A DNA stretch of 7,610 nucleotides from a bacterium (GCA_021804315.1 JAJZHX010000021.1:1-7610), one strand, 5' to 3'. Counted from the first letter of the stretch, positions 1 to 5,028 are shown. Notes: generated from the letters alone by a model not told the origin. A program made the numbers and translations.

Positions 1-1425
1 GGCAGTGATATCTATGGCGGTTTATCTGGTACTTGGGACTACGGTCCACTTGGCGTTGAACTAAAGCGTAATATTATGCAGTTGTGGTGGGCAACATTCG
101 TTACCGATCGGCAGGATATCTATGGCTTAGACAGTGCTGTTCTTATGAATCCAAAGGTTTGGCAGGCTTCAGGCCACGTTAATACATTTTCTGACCCCAT
201 GGTCGAGGATCTGGTAACTCATGAAATGTATCGAGCCGATCACTTACTGAAAGATAATAATATTAGATCAGAAGGTCTTTTAGATCATGAAATAACGCGC
301 TTACTTAAAGATAATAATATTAAAAGTCCTAAAGGCAATGATTTAAGTAGTGTTAGACAATTCAACATGATGTTTAAAACACAGGTTGGTCCAACCTGGA
401 TGGGTTTTGAAGCCCAAGAAGATGCCTTTATTGCCAATAGTCAAATAAAATTAAAAAATAAACATGACAATAATCAGCTGAAAAGCTTTGTCGTTCCCGA
501 AGAGAGACAGTTTAATGGATTAATTGCTTATGATATTCAATCTTCAAGTTACCTAAGACCTGAAACTGCTCAGGGCATATTTACAAATTTTCGAAATATA
601 GTTGACTCATTTAGCCCAGATTTACCTTTTGGTATAGCTCAACAAGGGAAAGCCTTTCGTAACGAAATAAGTCCTAGAGATTTTATTTTTCGTTCAAGAG
701 AATTTGAACAAATGGAGATAGAGTATTTTGTTGCTGAGTCAAATTGGCAAGAATCATTTGATATGTGGCGAGAGCTTATCTGGCAGTGGTTAGGATTACT
801 AGGGATTAGCAGATCTGAGGTTCATGAGCTGGAAGTTCCAGAAAATGATCGAGCTCATTATAGTAAGCGAACAGTTGACTTTGAGTTTGATTTTCCAATT
901 GGCAGGGAAGAATTACTTGGGCTGGCTTATCGGACGGATTTTGATCTTAAAAATATTGAAAAATTCAGTGGTAAAAAAATGCTCTATATTCCCAAAGATG
1001 GCTCCAAGCCTTTCTTGCCTCATGTGATTGAGCCTTCTTTTGGTGTCGAAAGGGCTGTGATGGCAGTTTTAAGTACAGCTTATTGCGAAGATGAGATTAA
1101 TGGTGAAAAGCGTATTTATTTAAAATTACCTTTTTCGCTTGCTCCGGTAAAAATTGCTGTTTCACCACTGCTTAAAAACAAACCAGAGTTAGTAGATAAA
1201 GCTAAAGAGGTTTACAAGGATCTGAAAAATAGTTATCAAACAGTAATCTGGGATGATAATGGTAATATTGGTAAGCGTTATCGACGACAGGATGAAATTG
1301 GTACGCCATTTTGTGTAACAGTTGATTTTGATAGCCTAAAAGATGACACTGTGACCGTTAGAAATCGTGATACAACTGAACAGGTAAGAGTGGCAATTAG
1401 TAATATTAATCAAGTAATCAAGTAA
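1..1425 (+). CDS. glyS: Glycyl-tRNA synthetase, alpha2 (single-chain) type, 5' partial
   Basis: Class II aminoacyl-tRNA synthetase that charges tRNA(Gly) with glycine in the cytoplasm. The frame is open from base 1 and the protein already reads GSDIYGGLSGTWDYGPLG, the conserved N-terminal signature of the dimeric enzyme. The true start therefore lies upstream, probably by only 15-20 codons, and the ATG at 76 is internal. 474 codons are visible. Class II motif 2 is at 655-723 (FRNEISPRDFIFRSREFEQME), preceded by the YLRPETAQGIF substrate-binding stretch; motif 3 (EPSFGVER) is at 1030-1053. The anticodon-binding domain fills the last ~110 codons (from about APVKIAVSPL to the end). The insertion after motif 1 (about 205-360) has no cysteines where many family members carry a zinc knuckle, and contains a partial repeat (LLKDNNI twice). 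The NYN gene begins 10 bases after the TAA stop, suggesting co-transcription. Identity is very secure. The symbol glyS (also glyQS) is conventional for this form. Confidence 0.97.
   Translation, partial: GSDIYGGLSGTWDYGPLGVELKRNIMQLWWATFVTDRQDIYGLDSAVLMNPKVWQASGHVNTFSDPMVEDLVTHEMYRADHLLKDNNIRSEGLLDHEITRLLKDNNIKSPKGNDLSSVRQFNMMFKTQVGPTWMGFEAQEDAFIANSQIKLKNKHDNNQLKSFVVPEERQFNGLIAYDIQSSSYLRPETAQGIFTNFRNIVDSFSPDLPFGIAQQGKAFRNEISPRDFIFRSREFEQMEIEYFVAESNWQESFDMWRELIWQWLGLLGISRSEVHELEVPENDRAHYSKRTVDFEFDFPIGREELLGLAYRTDFDLKNIEKFSGKKMLYIPKDGSKPFLPHVIEPSFGVERAVMAVLSTAYCEDEINGEKRIYLKLPFSLAPVKIAVSPLLKNKPELVDKAKEVYKDLKNSYQTVIWDDNGNIGKRYRRQDEIGTPFCVTVDFDSLKDDTVTVRNRDTTEQVRVAISNINQVIK
250..322 (+). repeat. 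Short in-frame direct repeat inside glyS
   Basis: AAAGATAATAATATTA occurs at 250-265 and again at 307-322, exactly 57 bases (19 codons) apart. With flanking bases, 23 of 25 positions match (241-265 versus 298-322). Both copies encode LLKDNNI followed by R/K-S. The period is a whole number of codons, so this looks like an old in-frame duplication within the insertion domain of the synthetase, although similarity then fades quickly. Convergence in a lysine/asparagine-rich insert cannot be excluded. Confidence 0.6.
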
Positions 1426-1435
1426 GTGAAAATGC

Positions 1436-1996
1436 ATGCAAGTAAATAAACAACTTAGCACCTATGCCTTTATCGATAGTCAAAACTTAAACTTAGGCAT
1501 TCAGCGGATGGGGTGGAAGATGGATTGGCGGAAGTTCCGGCAATATCTTAAAAAGCAACATAAAGTAGATAGAGCCTATATGTTTATAGGGTACATGAGT
1601 GATAACGAAGCACTTTACGAATATATGCATGAACTTGGCTATTTAATTGTTCTCAAGCCAACTATTGACGTTATTAATCCTGATTCAAAGGAGGATAATA
1701 GTGAAGAAAAAGATAAGATAACTGTCAAAGGTAATGTTGATGCCGAAATAGTTCTTTATGCTATGAAAGAATTAGCCAATTACCATAAAGCAATCATTGT
1801 TTCTGGTGACGGTGACTTCTTTAGTCTAATTGAATATTTAGACAACATTAAGAAACTTGGCCATATCATGGTGCCTAATTGGCAGTATTCAAGCCTTTTA
1901 AAACAATATGAATCCAAAATTGTTAGGTTAGATAAATTACGGAAGCAACTAGCGTATCATGATAAAAATAATAGCAAGATAAGGAGAAAGCCATGA
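1436..1996 (+). CDS. NYN-domain (LabA/DUF88-like, PIN-fold) putative ribonuclease
   Basis: 186-residue protein with the features of a NYN domain, a PIN-like fold typical of metal-dependent ribonucleases. The first strand ends in FIDSQNLNLGI (Asp14 and Asn17). A second acid lies in GNVDAEIVLYAM (Asp102), and the third strand ends in VSGDGDFF (Asp125, Asp127). These spaced acids form the usual Mg-binding pocket, so catalysis is plausible; the substrate is unknown. The rest of the protein is a short basic C-terminal tail (KNNSKIRRKP). The ATG at 1436 is the only sensible start: the overlapping ATG at 1432 opens only five codons. No clear Shine-Dalgarno precedes it. It starts 10 bases after glyS and its TGA stop overlaps the next ATG (ATGA), so translation of the three genes is probably coupled. 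A role in tRNA or mRNA turnover would fit the context but is inference. Confidence 0.88.
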   Translation: MQVNKQLSTYAFIDSQNLNLGIQRMGWKMDWRKFRQYLKKQHKVDRAYMFIGYMSDNEALYEYMHELGYLIVLKPTIDVINPDSKEDNSEEKDKITVKGNVDAEIVLYAMKELANYHKAIIVSGDGDFFSLIEYLDNIKKLGHIMVPNWQYSSLLKQYESKIVRLDKLRKQLAYHDKNNSKIRRKP

Positions 1997-2619
1997 AAAT
2001 TACTAAGTTTGTACACGCTTGTTTATTAGTTGAGGGGGAGCAAAGAGTTGGTTTATTTGATCCGGGTGTTTATAGTTATCCAGCCTTTGATATAGCTAAG
2101 CTAGCAAAGCTAGATGATATTTTAATCACCCATAATCATCAGGACCATATTTATATGCCGTTTGTTAAAGACTTAGTAGCTAAATTCCCTAATACAAGGA
2201 TTACGGCTCCTGGTGAAGTTGTAGATCAGCTAAAATCAGAAGGGATTAGTGCTACTTCCAGTCAATCTGAAGGTATTAGATTCTTCAACTCACCCCATGA
2301 GTCGACTGAACCATTGTTCCCTATACCGCAAGAAATCGGTATTCATTATTTAGATAAAATATCTCATCCAGGTGATAGCCACAGTTTTAATGAAACTAAA
2401 GAGATTTTAGCTTTACCTATGACTGCGCCATGGGGGGCATCAATTAAAGCTCTTAACCTGGCTTTAGAATTGAAACCAAAATACGTTATACCAATTCACG
2501 ATTGGCACTGGCATGAAGAAGCCAGAAAAGGCATGTATCAAGGTTTTAAAAACTTTTTAGAAAAACAAGGAATTAGTTTTTTTGAGGCTGAAACAGGCCA
2601 ACCAATAGATATAAATTAG
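1993..2619 (+). CDS. Metallo-beta-lactamase-fold metal-dependent hydrolase (UlaG/YtnP-like small type)
   Basis: 208-residue hydrolase of the metallo-beta-lactamase superfamily, of the compact UlaG-like type. The metal-binding set is complete: His47-x-His49-x-Asp51-His52 (in LITHNHQDH), His102 (SPHES), Asp128 (HPGDSH) and His169 (VIPIHDWHWHEE). A dinuclear zinc (or similar) site and hydrolase activity are therefore likely, while the substrate (phosphodiester, lactone or other) cannot be told from sequence. The N-terminal beta strands (MKITKFVHACLLVEGEQRVGLFDPG) are typical. No signal peptide or membrane segment is visible, so it should be cytoplasmic. The start is well supported by AAGGAG about 7 bases upstream, inside the end of the NYN gene, and by the 4-base overlap with that gene. 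A hairpin/T-tract terminator does not follow directly; the next gene starts after a short AT-rich gap. Confidence 0.9.
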   Translation: MKITKFVHACLLVEGEQRVGLFDPGVYSYPAFDIAKLAKLDDILITHNHQDHIYMPFVKDLVAKFPNTRITAPGEVVDQLKSEGISATSSQSEGIRFFNSPHESTEPLFPIPQEIGIHYLDKISHPGDSHSFNETKEILALPMTAPWGASIKALNLALELKPKYVIPIHDWHWHEEARKGMYQGFKNFLEKQGISFFEAETGQPIDIN

Positions 2620-2638
2620 CTAATTCAATAAAATAAGC

Positions 2639-2674
2639 TTGACCATTATACTAAAATATGATAATGTTCTATAC
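2639..2674 (+). promoter_or_regulatory. Candidate promoter just upstream of the small membrane protein gene
   Basis: TTGACC at 2639-2644 resembles a -35 box. GATAAT at 2660-2665, 15 bases downstream, resembles a -10 box. TATACT at 2647-2652 is an alternative -10. From GATAAT, transcription would begin around 2672, only a few bases before the ATG at 2675, leaving no room for a ribosome-binding site: a leaderless mRNA. The 15-base spacer is shorter than ideal, so this is a moderate-confidence call. Confidence 0.4.
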
Positions 2675-3073
2675 ATGCATAAAAATTCAAATATTTCAAC
2701 ACCAGCTAATTTATCTCAAGCCATGGATAGATTTAGTAATACTAATGCAACTGATAGAATTAACAGACAGACTGGGGTATTTGAAAGACGCTTAGAAGTC
2801 GGAAAAAATATTGGTAAATGGCCAGGATTTTTGAGAAAAGTATTAGTTGCAGGTCTTGCGACTGGAGCTATTGGAGCGGGCGCAATTGAAGTGTCTAACA
2901 GAGAAGCTAATCATCTTAAAAAGGAAAATATTGCAATGCAACATGATCTACAACAAGCAAATATTGAACAAAACGTTACACAAGAAACCAATACCACCAC
3001 CGCTACTGAACATGGTAGCGACATACCTACTCAAGAACTTGTTTTACCGCCAACCAGTAATCATAACGGCTAA
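2675..3073 (+). CDS. Hypothetical small single-pass membrane protein with Thr/Ser/Gln-rich tail
   Basis: 132-residue protein that I do not recognise. An N-terminal polar, basic region (residues 1-50) is followed by one glycine-rich hydrophobic segment (about 52-72, FLRKVLVAGLATGAIGAGAI) with G-x-x-x-G-like spacing that could pack helices together. A short heptad-like helix follows (about 76-99, NREANHLKKENIAMQHDLQQ), then a low-complexity Thr/Asn/Glu/Pro tail. Positive charges before the hydrophobic segment suggest the N-terminus is inside and the tail outside. I chose the ATG at 2675: an upstream in-frame TTG at 2639 would add 12 residues but coincides with a promoter-like -35 box. There is no Shine-Dalgarno. 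It sits between the glyS group and the division cluster and is followed by a terminator hairpin. Function unknown. Confidence 0.7.
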   Translation: MHKNSNISTPANLSQAMDRFSNTNATDRINRQTGVFERRLEVGKNIGKWPGFLRKVLVAGLATGAIGAGAIEVSNREANHLKKENIAMQHDLQQANIEQNVTQETNTTTATEHGSDIPTQELVLPPTSNHNG

Positions 3074-3097
3074 TATTTAATCTCAGTAGTTATACCC

Positions 3098-3141
3098 TAT
3101 AGCGCTTTTTAAAATCTAAATAGCGCTATATTTTGTGTTTT
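3098..3141 (+). terminator. Probable intrinsic terminator
   Basis: TATAGCGCT (3098-3106) and AGCGCTATA (3122-3130) form a perfect 9-bp stem with a 15-base AT-rich loop, followed at once by TTTTGTGTTTT (3131-3141). It lies 25 bases after the small membrane protein gene and before the mraZ control region, a natural place to end the upstream transcript. The interrupted T-tract and long loop make it less than ideal. The palindromic AGCGCT halves could also be a protein-binding site. Confidence 0.65.
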
Positions 3142-3162
3142 GTATACTAACTTCTATAAAAC

Positions 3163-3171
3163 TGTGGATAA
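3163..3171 (-). promoter_or_regulatory. Perfect DnaA box (TTATCCACA) upstream of mraZ
   Basis: The + strand reads TGTGGATAA, the reverse complement of the high-affinity DnaA box TTATCCACA, with no mismatch. A 7/9 relative, TTATAAACA, follows on the + strand at 3178-3186. The box is intergenic, about 150 bases before the mraZ ATG and upstream of the candidate promoter. DnaA acting on the yllB(mraZ)-ylxA(rsmH)-ftsL-pbpB operon has been reported in Bacillus subtilis, so regulation by replication status is plausible here. Binding is not shown by sequence alone. Confidence 0.6.
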
Positions 3172-3172
3172 C

Positions 3173-3189
3173 TGGTGTTATAAACACCA
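3173..3189. repeat. Short inverted repeat, operator-like
   Basis: TGGTGTT (3173-3179) and AACACCA (3183-3189) are perfect inverted copies separated by ATA. The loop is too small and the region has no T-tract, so this is better read as a symmetric DNA site than as a terminator. It abuts the DnaA box and lies just upstream of the MraZ-like repeats. No binding protein can be named. Confidence 0.4.
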
Positions 3190-3204
3190 CTAATTTAGCT
3201 ATTA

Positions 3205-3238
3205 TATACTTGCAGTGGGTGTAAGTGGGTAGTACACT
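3205..3238 (+). promoter_or_regulatory. Candidate mraZ operon promoter
   Basis: TTGCAG (3210-3215) and TACACT (3233-3238), 17 bases apart, form a moderate sigma70-type promoter that would start transcription near 3245, giving a leader of about 75 bases. Two GTGGG boxes fall in its spacer and a third falls at the predicted start, a good geometry for repression. TATACT at 3205-3210 is an alternative -10, but no good -35 precedes it. Confidence 0.4.
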
Positions 3239-3259
3239 CATGACAGTGGGTAGAAATGG
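3215..3259 (+). promoter_or_regulatory. MraZ-box array (GTGGG direct repeats)
   Basis: GTGGG occurs at 3215-3219, 3225-3229 and 3246-3250, with a degenerate ATGG at 3256-3259. The first two repeat at exactly 10 bases (one helical turn), as do the third and the degenerate one; between the pairs the step is 21 bases. Repeated GTGGG/TGGG with 10-base phasing directly before mraZ is the known recognition pattern of the MraZ repressor (for example in Escherichia coli), so autoregulation of the cluster is expected. Confidence 0.8.
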
Positions 3260-3320
3260 TACAGCAAAACAGTGTAATCATTTTGAAAAACAAAAACCAC
3301 TAGTAATTTAAAGGACACTA

Positions 3321-3680
3321 ATGGCCACGGTAGATTACTTCGAAAGAAAACTTGACGATAAACGGCGGTTAACAATTCCGCCGGAACTTCGTGACAAGTT
3401 TAGTAGCGGAGCAGTCATAACTCGTGGGTTTGGCAAGTATCTGCATCTTTATCCAAAAGATGTCTGGAATAACTTAGTTGAACCACGCCTAGATGGTGAC
3501 ATCCTTGACGAGAGAGTAGCCGATCTTAACGTTCAGTTTAGGATGGGCAAGATCGAGCAATCTCTCGATGGTAAGCAAGGACGTATCACCATTGAGCAAC
3601 ATTTGCTTGACTACGCAGGTATTAAGCGAGATGTAGTTGCCGTTGGTGTTGGGCGGTATTGGCGTTTAATACCGGCCTAG
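3321..3680 (+). CDS. mraZ: Transcriptional regulator MraZ (short form)
   Basis: DNA-binding regulator of the division and cell-wall cluster, with two AbrB-like SpoVT halves that assemble into a ring. The first half carries LDDKRRLTIPPELRDKF (residues 11-27), matching the family D-x-K-G-R-x-x-x-P-x-x-[LF]-R signature with Arg in place of Gly. The second half carries LDGKQGRITIEQHLLDYAGI (82-101), with one extra residue and Glu replacing the usual Pro. At 119 residues it is shorter than the typical 140-150, the loss falling in the middle and C-terminal parts. A good ribosome-binding site, AAAGGA at 3310-3315, fixes the ATG. Its expected target, the GTGGG array, lies 60-105 bases upstream, so it likely represses its own transcription. 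The TAG stop is followed by a 296-base leader before rsmH. Confidence 0.93.
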   Translation: MATVDYFERKLDDKRRLTIPPELRDKFSSGAVITRGFGKYLHLYPKDVWNNLVEPRLDGDILDERVADLNVQFRMGKIEQSLDGKQGRITIEQHLLDYAGIKRDVVAVGVGRYWRLIPA

Positions 3681-3682
3681 AG

Positions 3683-3698
3683 ATTGTTCTTTAACAAT
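3683..3698 (+). promoter_or_regulatory. boxA-like antitermination motif / small hairpin
   Basis: TGTTCTTTAACAA (3685-3697) closely resembles the boxA element of rRNA leaders (E. coli TGCTCTTTAACAA), which recruits NusB/NusE for antitermination. The following bases also echo the E. coli rRNA leader (AATT, then CAGAC and AAT). The same bases form a perfect 6-bp stem, ATTGTT/AACAAT, with a CTTT loop, so the match might instead reflect a simple hairpin right after the mraZ stop codon. Confidence 0.45.
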
Positions 3699-3895
3699 TA
3701 AAATAAACAGACGAATAGGTAAGCATAGGTTATCGAGTTTAGCTATTCGGCAGCCAACAAGTGGATATCAGATAGCGAACCACATTAAAAAACGCTTTGT
3801 TCTTTTTAAAAAACACCTCCCAAAACTCCACCTCACACATAAGTCTCTCAAACTTAGGCGTAGCGAATCGTAGTAATACAATTTGCTGTGCATAT

Positions 3896-3925
3896 CAAAA
3901 ACAAAAACTCTTACAAAAACAAAAA
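3896..3925 (+). repeat. A5C direct repeats in the rsmH leader
   Basis: CAAAAACAAAAA is present at 3896-3907 and 3914-3925, 18 bases apart. The core AAAAACAAAAA also occurs in the mraZ leader at 3286-3296, and similar A/C text opens the rsmH coding region. Such stretches are unstructured in RNA and may keep initiation regions open where no Shine-Dalgarno is present. Confidence 0.6.
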
Positions 3926-3976
3926 GTTGACTGCTGATTAGGTGACCTTGCAAACATAAAAAATTGCTAAGAATAG

Positions 3977-4885
3977 ATGCACCAAAACAAAAACCAAAAT
4001 ATAAACAAACATATACCGGTACTACTTAATGAAGTGATTGAGTACTTAAGCCCTAGGCCAGGTCAAAACTACCTGGATTTGACGGCAGGGTACGGTGGTC
4101 ACGCTAAAGTAATAACCGATAAAATTGGAAGCCTCAATCAATCTGTATTAGTTGATCGTGATAAAAATGCGATCGAGGAACTAAAAAAAGTATTTCCGGC
4201 TAATAAGATTGAAATACGCTGGCAGGATTTTTATTCTGCTAGCCAAGCACTAAAGCAAGCAGGACGACAATTTGATCTTATTTTGGCAGATTTAGGGGTA
4301 TCGTCACCGCACCTTAACGAGGGCATGCGCGGTTTTTCAATAAATAACTCTGGCCCGCTCGATATGCGAATGGATCAAAGCCAACTACTAACAGCCGAAC
4401 AAGTAGTTAATAACTATAGTGAAGCTCAATTAGTTGACATTCTAAGACGCTATGGGCAGGAACCAAAAGCTGTTAGTATTGCTAAAGCCATAATAAAGTC
4501 TAGGCCTGTTAGTAGTACTAATGAGTTAGCAAGTATAGTGGCTCAAGTTTGGCGAAAAAGAGGCAAGTTGCACCCAGCGACTCGTACCTTTCAAGCCATA
4601 CGAATAGCTGTAAATAACGAGCTAGAACTATTAGAGAAAAGCCTAACACTGTGGCCAGATCTCTTAAAGCCTGATGGCCGTATTGCAGTTATCAGCTTTC
4701 ATAGTCTAGAAGATCGTCTAGTCAAACAAGCTTTTAAAGCTTTAAGCGGTAATCGGTTAGACGCTGAACTTCAGCTTATAACCAAGAGACCGGTCACAGC
4801 TAGCCCCAATGAAGTCGTCCATAATCCGCGTGCTCGTAGTGCTAAACTACGAGTCGCAGTGAAAATAAACAAGAAAGGGAACTAA
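3977..4885 (+). CDS. rsmH: 16S rRNA (cytosine(1402)-N(4))-methyltransferase RsmH
   Basis: S-adenosylmethionine-dependent enzyme that methylates N4 of C1402 in the ribosomal P site (formerly MraW). The 302-residue length fits the family (about 300-315). Diagnostic parts in order: HIPVLLNEVIEYL (12-24); the SAM-binding loop LDLTAGYGGHA (33-43); acidic VDRD at the end of strand 2 (59-62); ADLGVSSPHL (104-113); GFSINNSGPLDMRMD (119-133), the family signature; and near the C-terminus VISFHSLEDRLVK, then NPRARSAKLRVAVK. The start at 3977 leaves a short Asn/Lys/Gln-rich extension before the HIPVLLNE motif and is the only nearby ATG. No Shine-Dalgarno precedes it; the leader is A-rich. It follows mraZ after a long leader and precedes a micro-ORF and ftsL, the usual cluster order. 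Confidence 0.97.
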   Translation: MHQNKNQNINKHIPVLLNEVIEYLSPRPGQNYLDLTAGYGGHAKVITDKIGSLNQSVLVDRDKNAIEELKKVFPANKIEIRWQDFYSASQALKQAGRQFDLILADLGVSSPHLNEGMRGFSINNSGPLDMRMDQSQLLTAEQVVNNYSEAQLVDILRRYGQEPKAVSIAKAIIKSRPVSSTNELASIVAQVWRKRGKLHPATRTFQAIRIAVNNELELLEKSLTLWPDLLKPDGRIAVISFHSLEDRLVKQAFKALSGNRLDAELQLITKRPVTASPNEVVHNPRARSAKLRVAVKINKKGN

Positions 4886-4886
4886 C

Positions 4887-4946
4887 ATGCCTATACAGGT
4901 AAAAAGTAGCTCCCGAGCTTATAAGATCCACGTTAAAGTGGTCTAA
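4887..4946 (+). CDS. Possible 19-residue leader peptide between rsmH and ftsL
   Basis: ATG at 4887, two bases after the rsmH stop codon, opens a 19-codon frame ending in TAA (MPIQVKSSSRAYKIHVKVV). AAAGGGA at 4874-4880 is a good Shine-Dalgarno with 6-base spacing, better than those of most genes here, and it sits within the end of rsmH, so re-initiation is easy. The peptide is basic and has no recognisable motif. The frame is followed 12 bases later by a strong hairpin before ftsL, an attenuation-like layout. It could be chance: a real peptide would need conservation in relatives. Confidence 0.35.
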   Translation: MPIQVKSSSRAYKIHVKVV

Positions 4947-4958
4947 AGCTAAGCTTTG

Positions 4959-4988
4959 CCAGCCTCTTTGTTTGATCATAGAGGCTGG
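4959..4988 (+). promoter_or_regulatory. Strong hairpin upstream of ftsL, without T-tract
   Basis: CCAGCCTCT (4959-4967) and AGAGGCTGG (4980-4988) form a perfect, GC-rich 9-bp stem with a 12-base loop that contains the palindrome TGATCA. It is followed by A/T-rich sequence dominated by A, so it is not a classic intrinsic terminator on either strand. It might be an RNA processing or stability element, or an attenuator, separating rsmH from ftsL. Confidence 0.6.
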
Positions 4989-5028
4989 ACTAAATAAATA
5001 TAAAATAAATATAAAAAAAGGAAAAAAA

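Larger units (their letters stand above)
3681..3976 (+). promoter_or_regulatory. Long non-coding leader between mraZ and rsmH
   Basis: A 296-base stretch with no convincing gene on either strand. It begins with a boxA-like hairpin (3683-3698), then an inverted repeat CGAATAG/CTATTCG (3712-3718, 3743-3749; 24-base loop). From 3800 to 3842 there is no G at all and the + strand is C/A/T-rich, including CACCTCC at 3814-3820, which resembles the anti-Shine-Dalgarno end of 16S rRNA. A second G-free run covers 3891-3925 and holds a 12-base direct repeat. TTGACT at 3927-3932 could be a -35 box, but no good -10 follows. A structured RNA family ('mraW RNA') is known upstream of rsmH in Actinobacteria; whether this is related cannot be judged here. 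It is most likely a cis-acting leader. Confidence 0.55.

Noticed and set aside
824..1027. 67-codon + strand reading frame inside glyS
   Set aside because: It lies wholly within the strongly supported synthetase frame, has no motif and no ribosome-binding site; an out-of-frame shadow.
1990..1996. UGA read as glycine (Absconditabacteria/Gracilibacteria code)
   Set aside because: No gene in the window has an in-frame TGA, and the single TGA used is in the normal place for a coupled ATGA stop-start.
2639..2674. TTG start extending the small membrane protein by 12 residues
   Set aside because: The TTG forms part of a TTGACC -35-like box and has no ribosome-binding site; the ATG at 2675 is preferred, although not proven.
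2847..3080. 77-codon + strand frame overlapping the small membrane protein
   Set aside because: Shadow frame with no supporting start signal. The other frame has a coherent membrane segment and tail and a promoter-like upstream region.
3814..3820. CACCTCC as an anti-Shine-Dalgarno decoy or 16S rRNA fragment
   Set aside because: Only seven bases match and surrounding sequence does not resemble the 16S 3' end; it is probably a by-product of the C-rich tract.
3768..3953. 61-codon minus strand frame in the rsmH leader
   Set aside because: TTG start, no ribosome-binding site and no recognisable features. Its composition simply mirrors the C/A-rich leader on the other strand.
3681..3976. RNase P RNA, tmRNA, SRP RNA or tRNA in the leader
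   Set aside because: I found none of the conserved core sequences of these RNAs, no cloverleaf and no CCA end.
4959..5015. Intrinsic terminator after rsmH
   Set aside because: The hairpin is strong but followed by A-rich rather than T-rich sequence, on both strands no T-tract is adjacent; kept as an RNA element only.
4972..5028. TTG start extending the FtsL-like protein by 19 residues
   Set aside because: It lies in a hairpin loop and lacks a Shine-Dalgarno; the ATG at 5029 has AAAAGG at good spacing.
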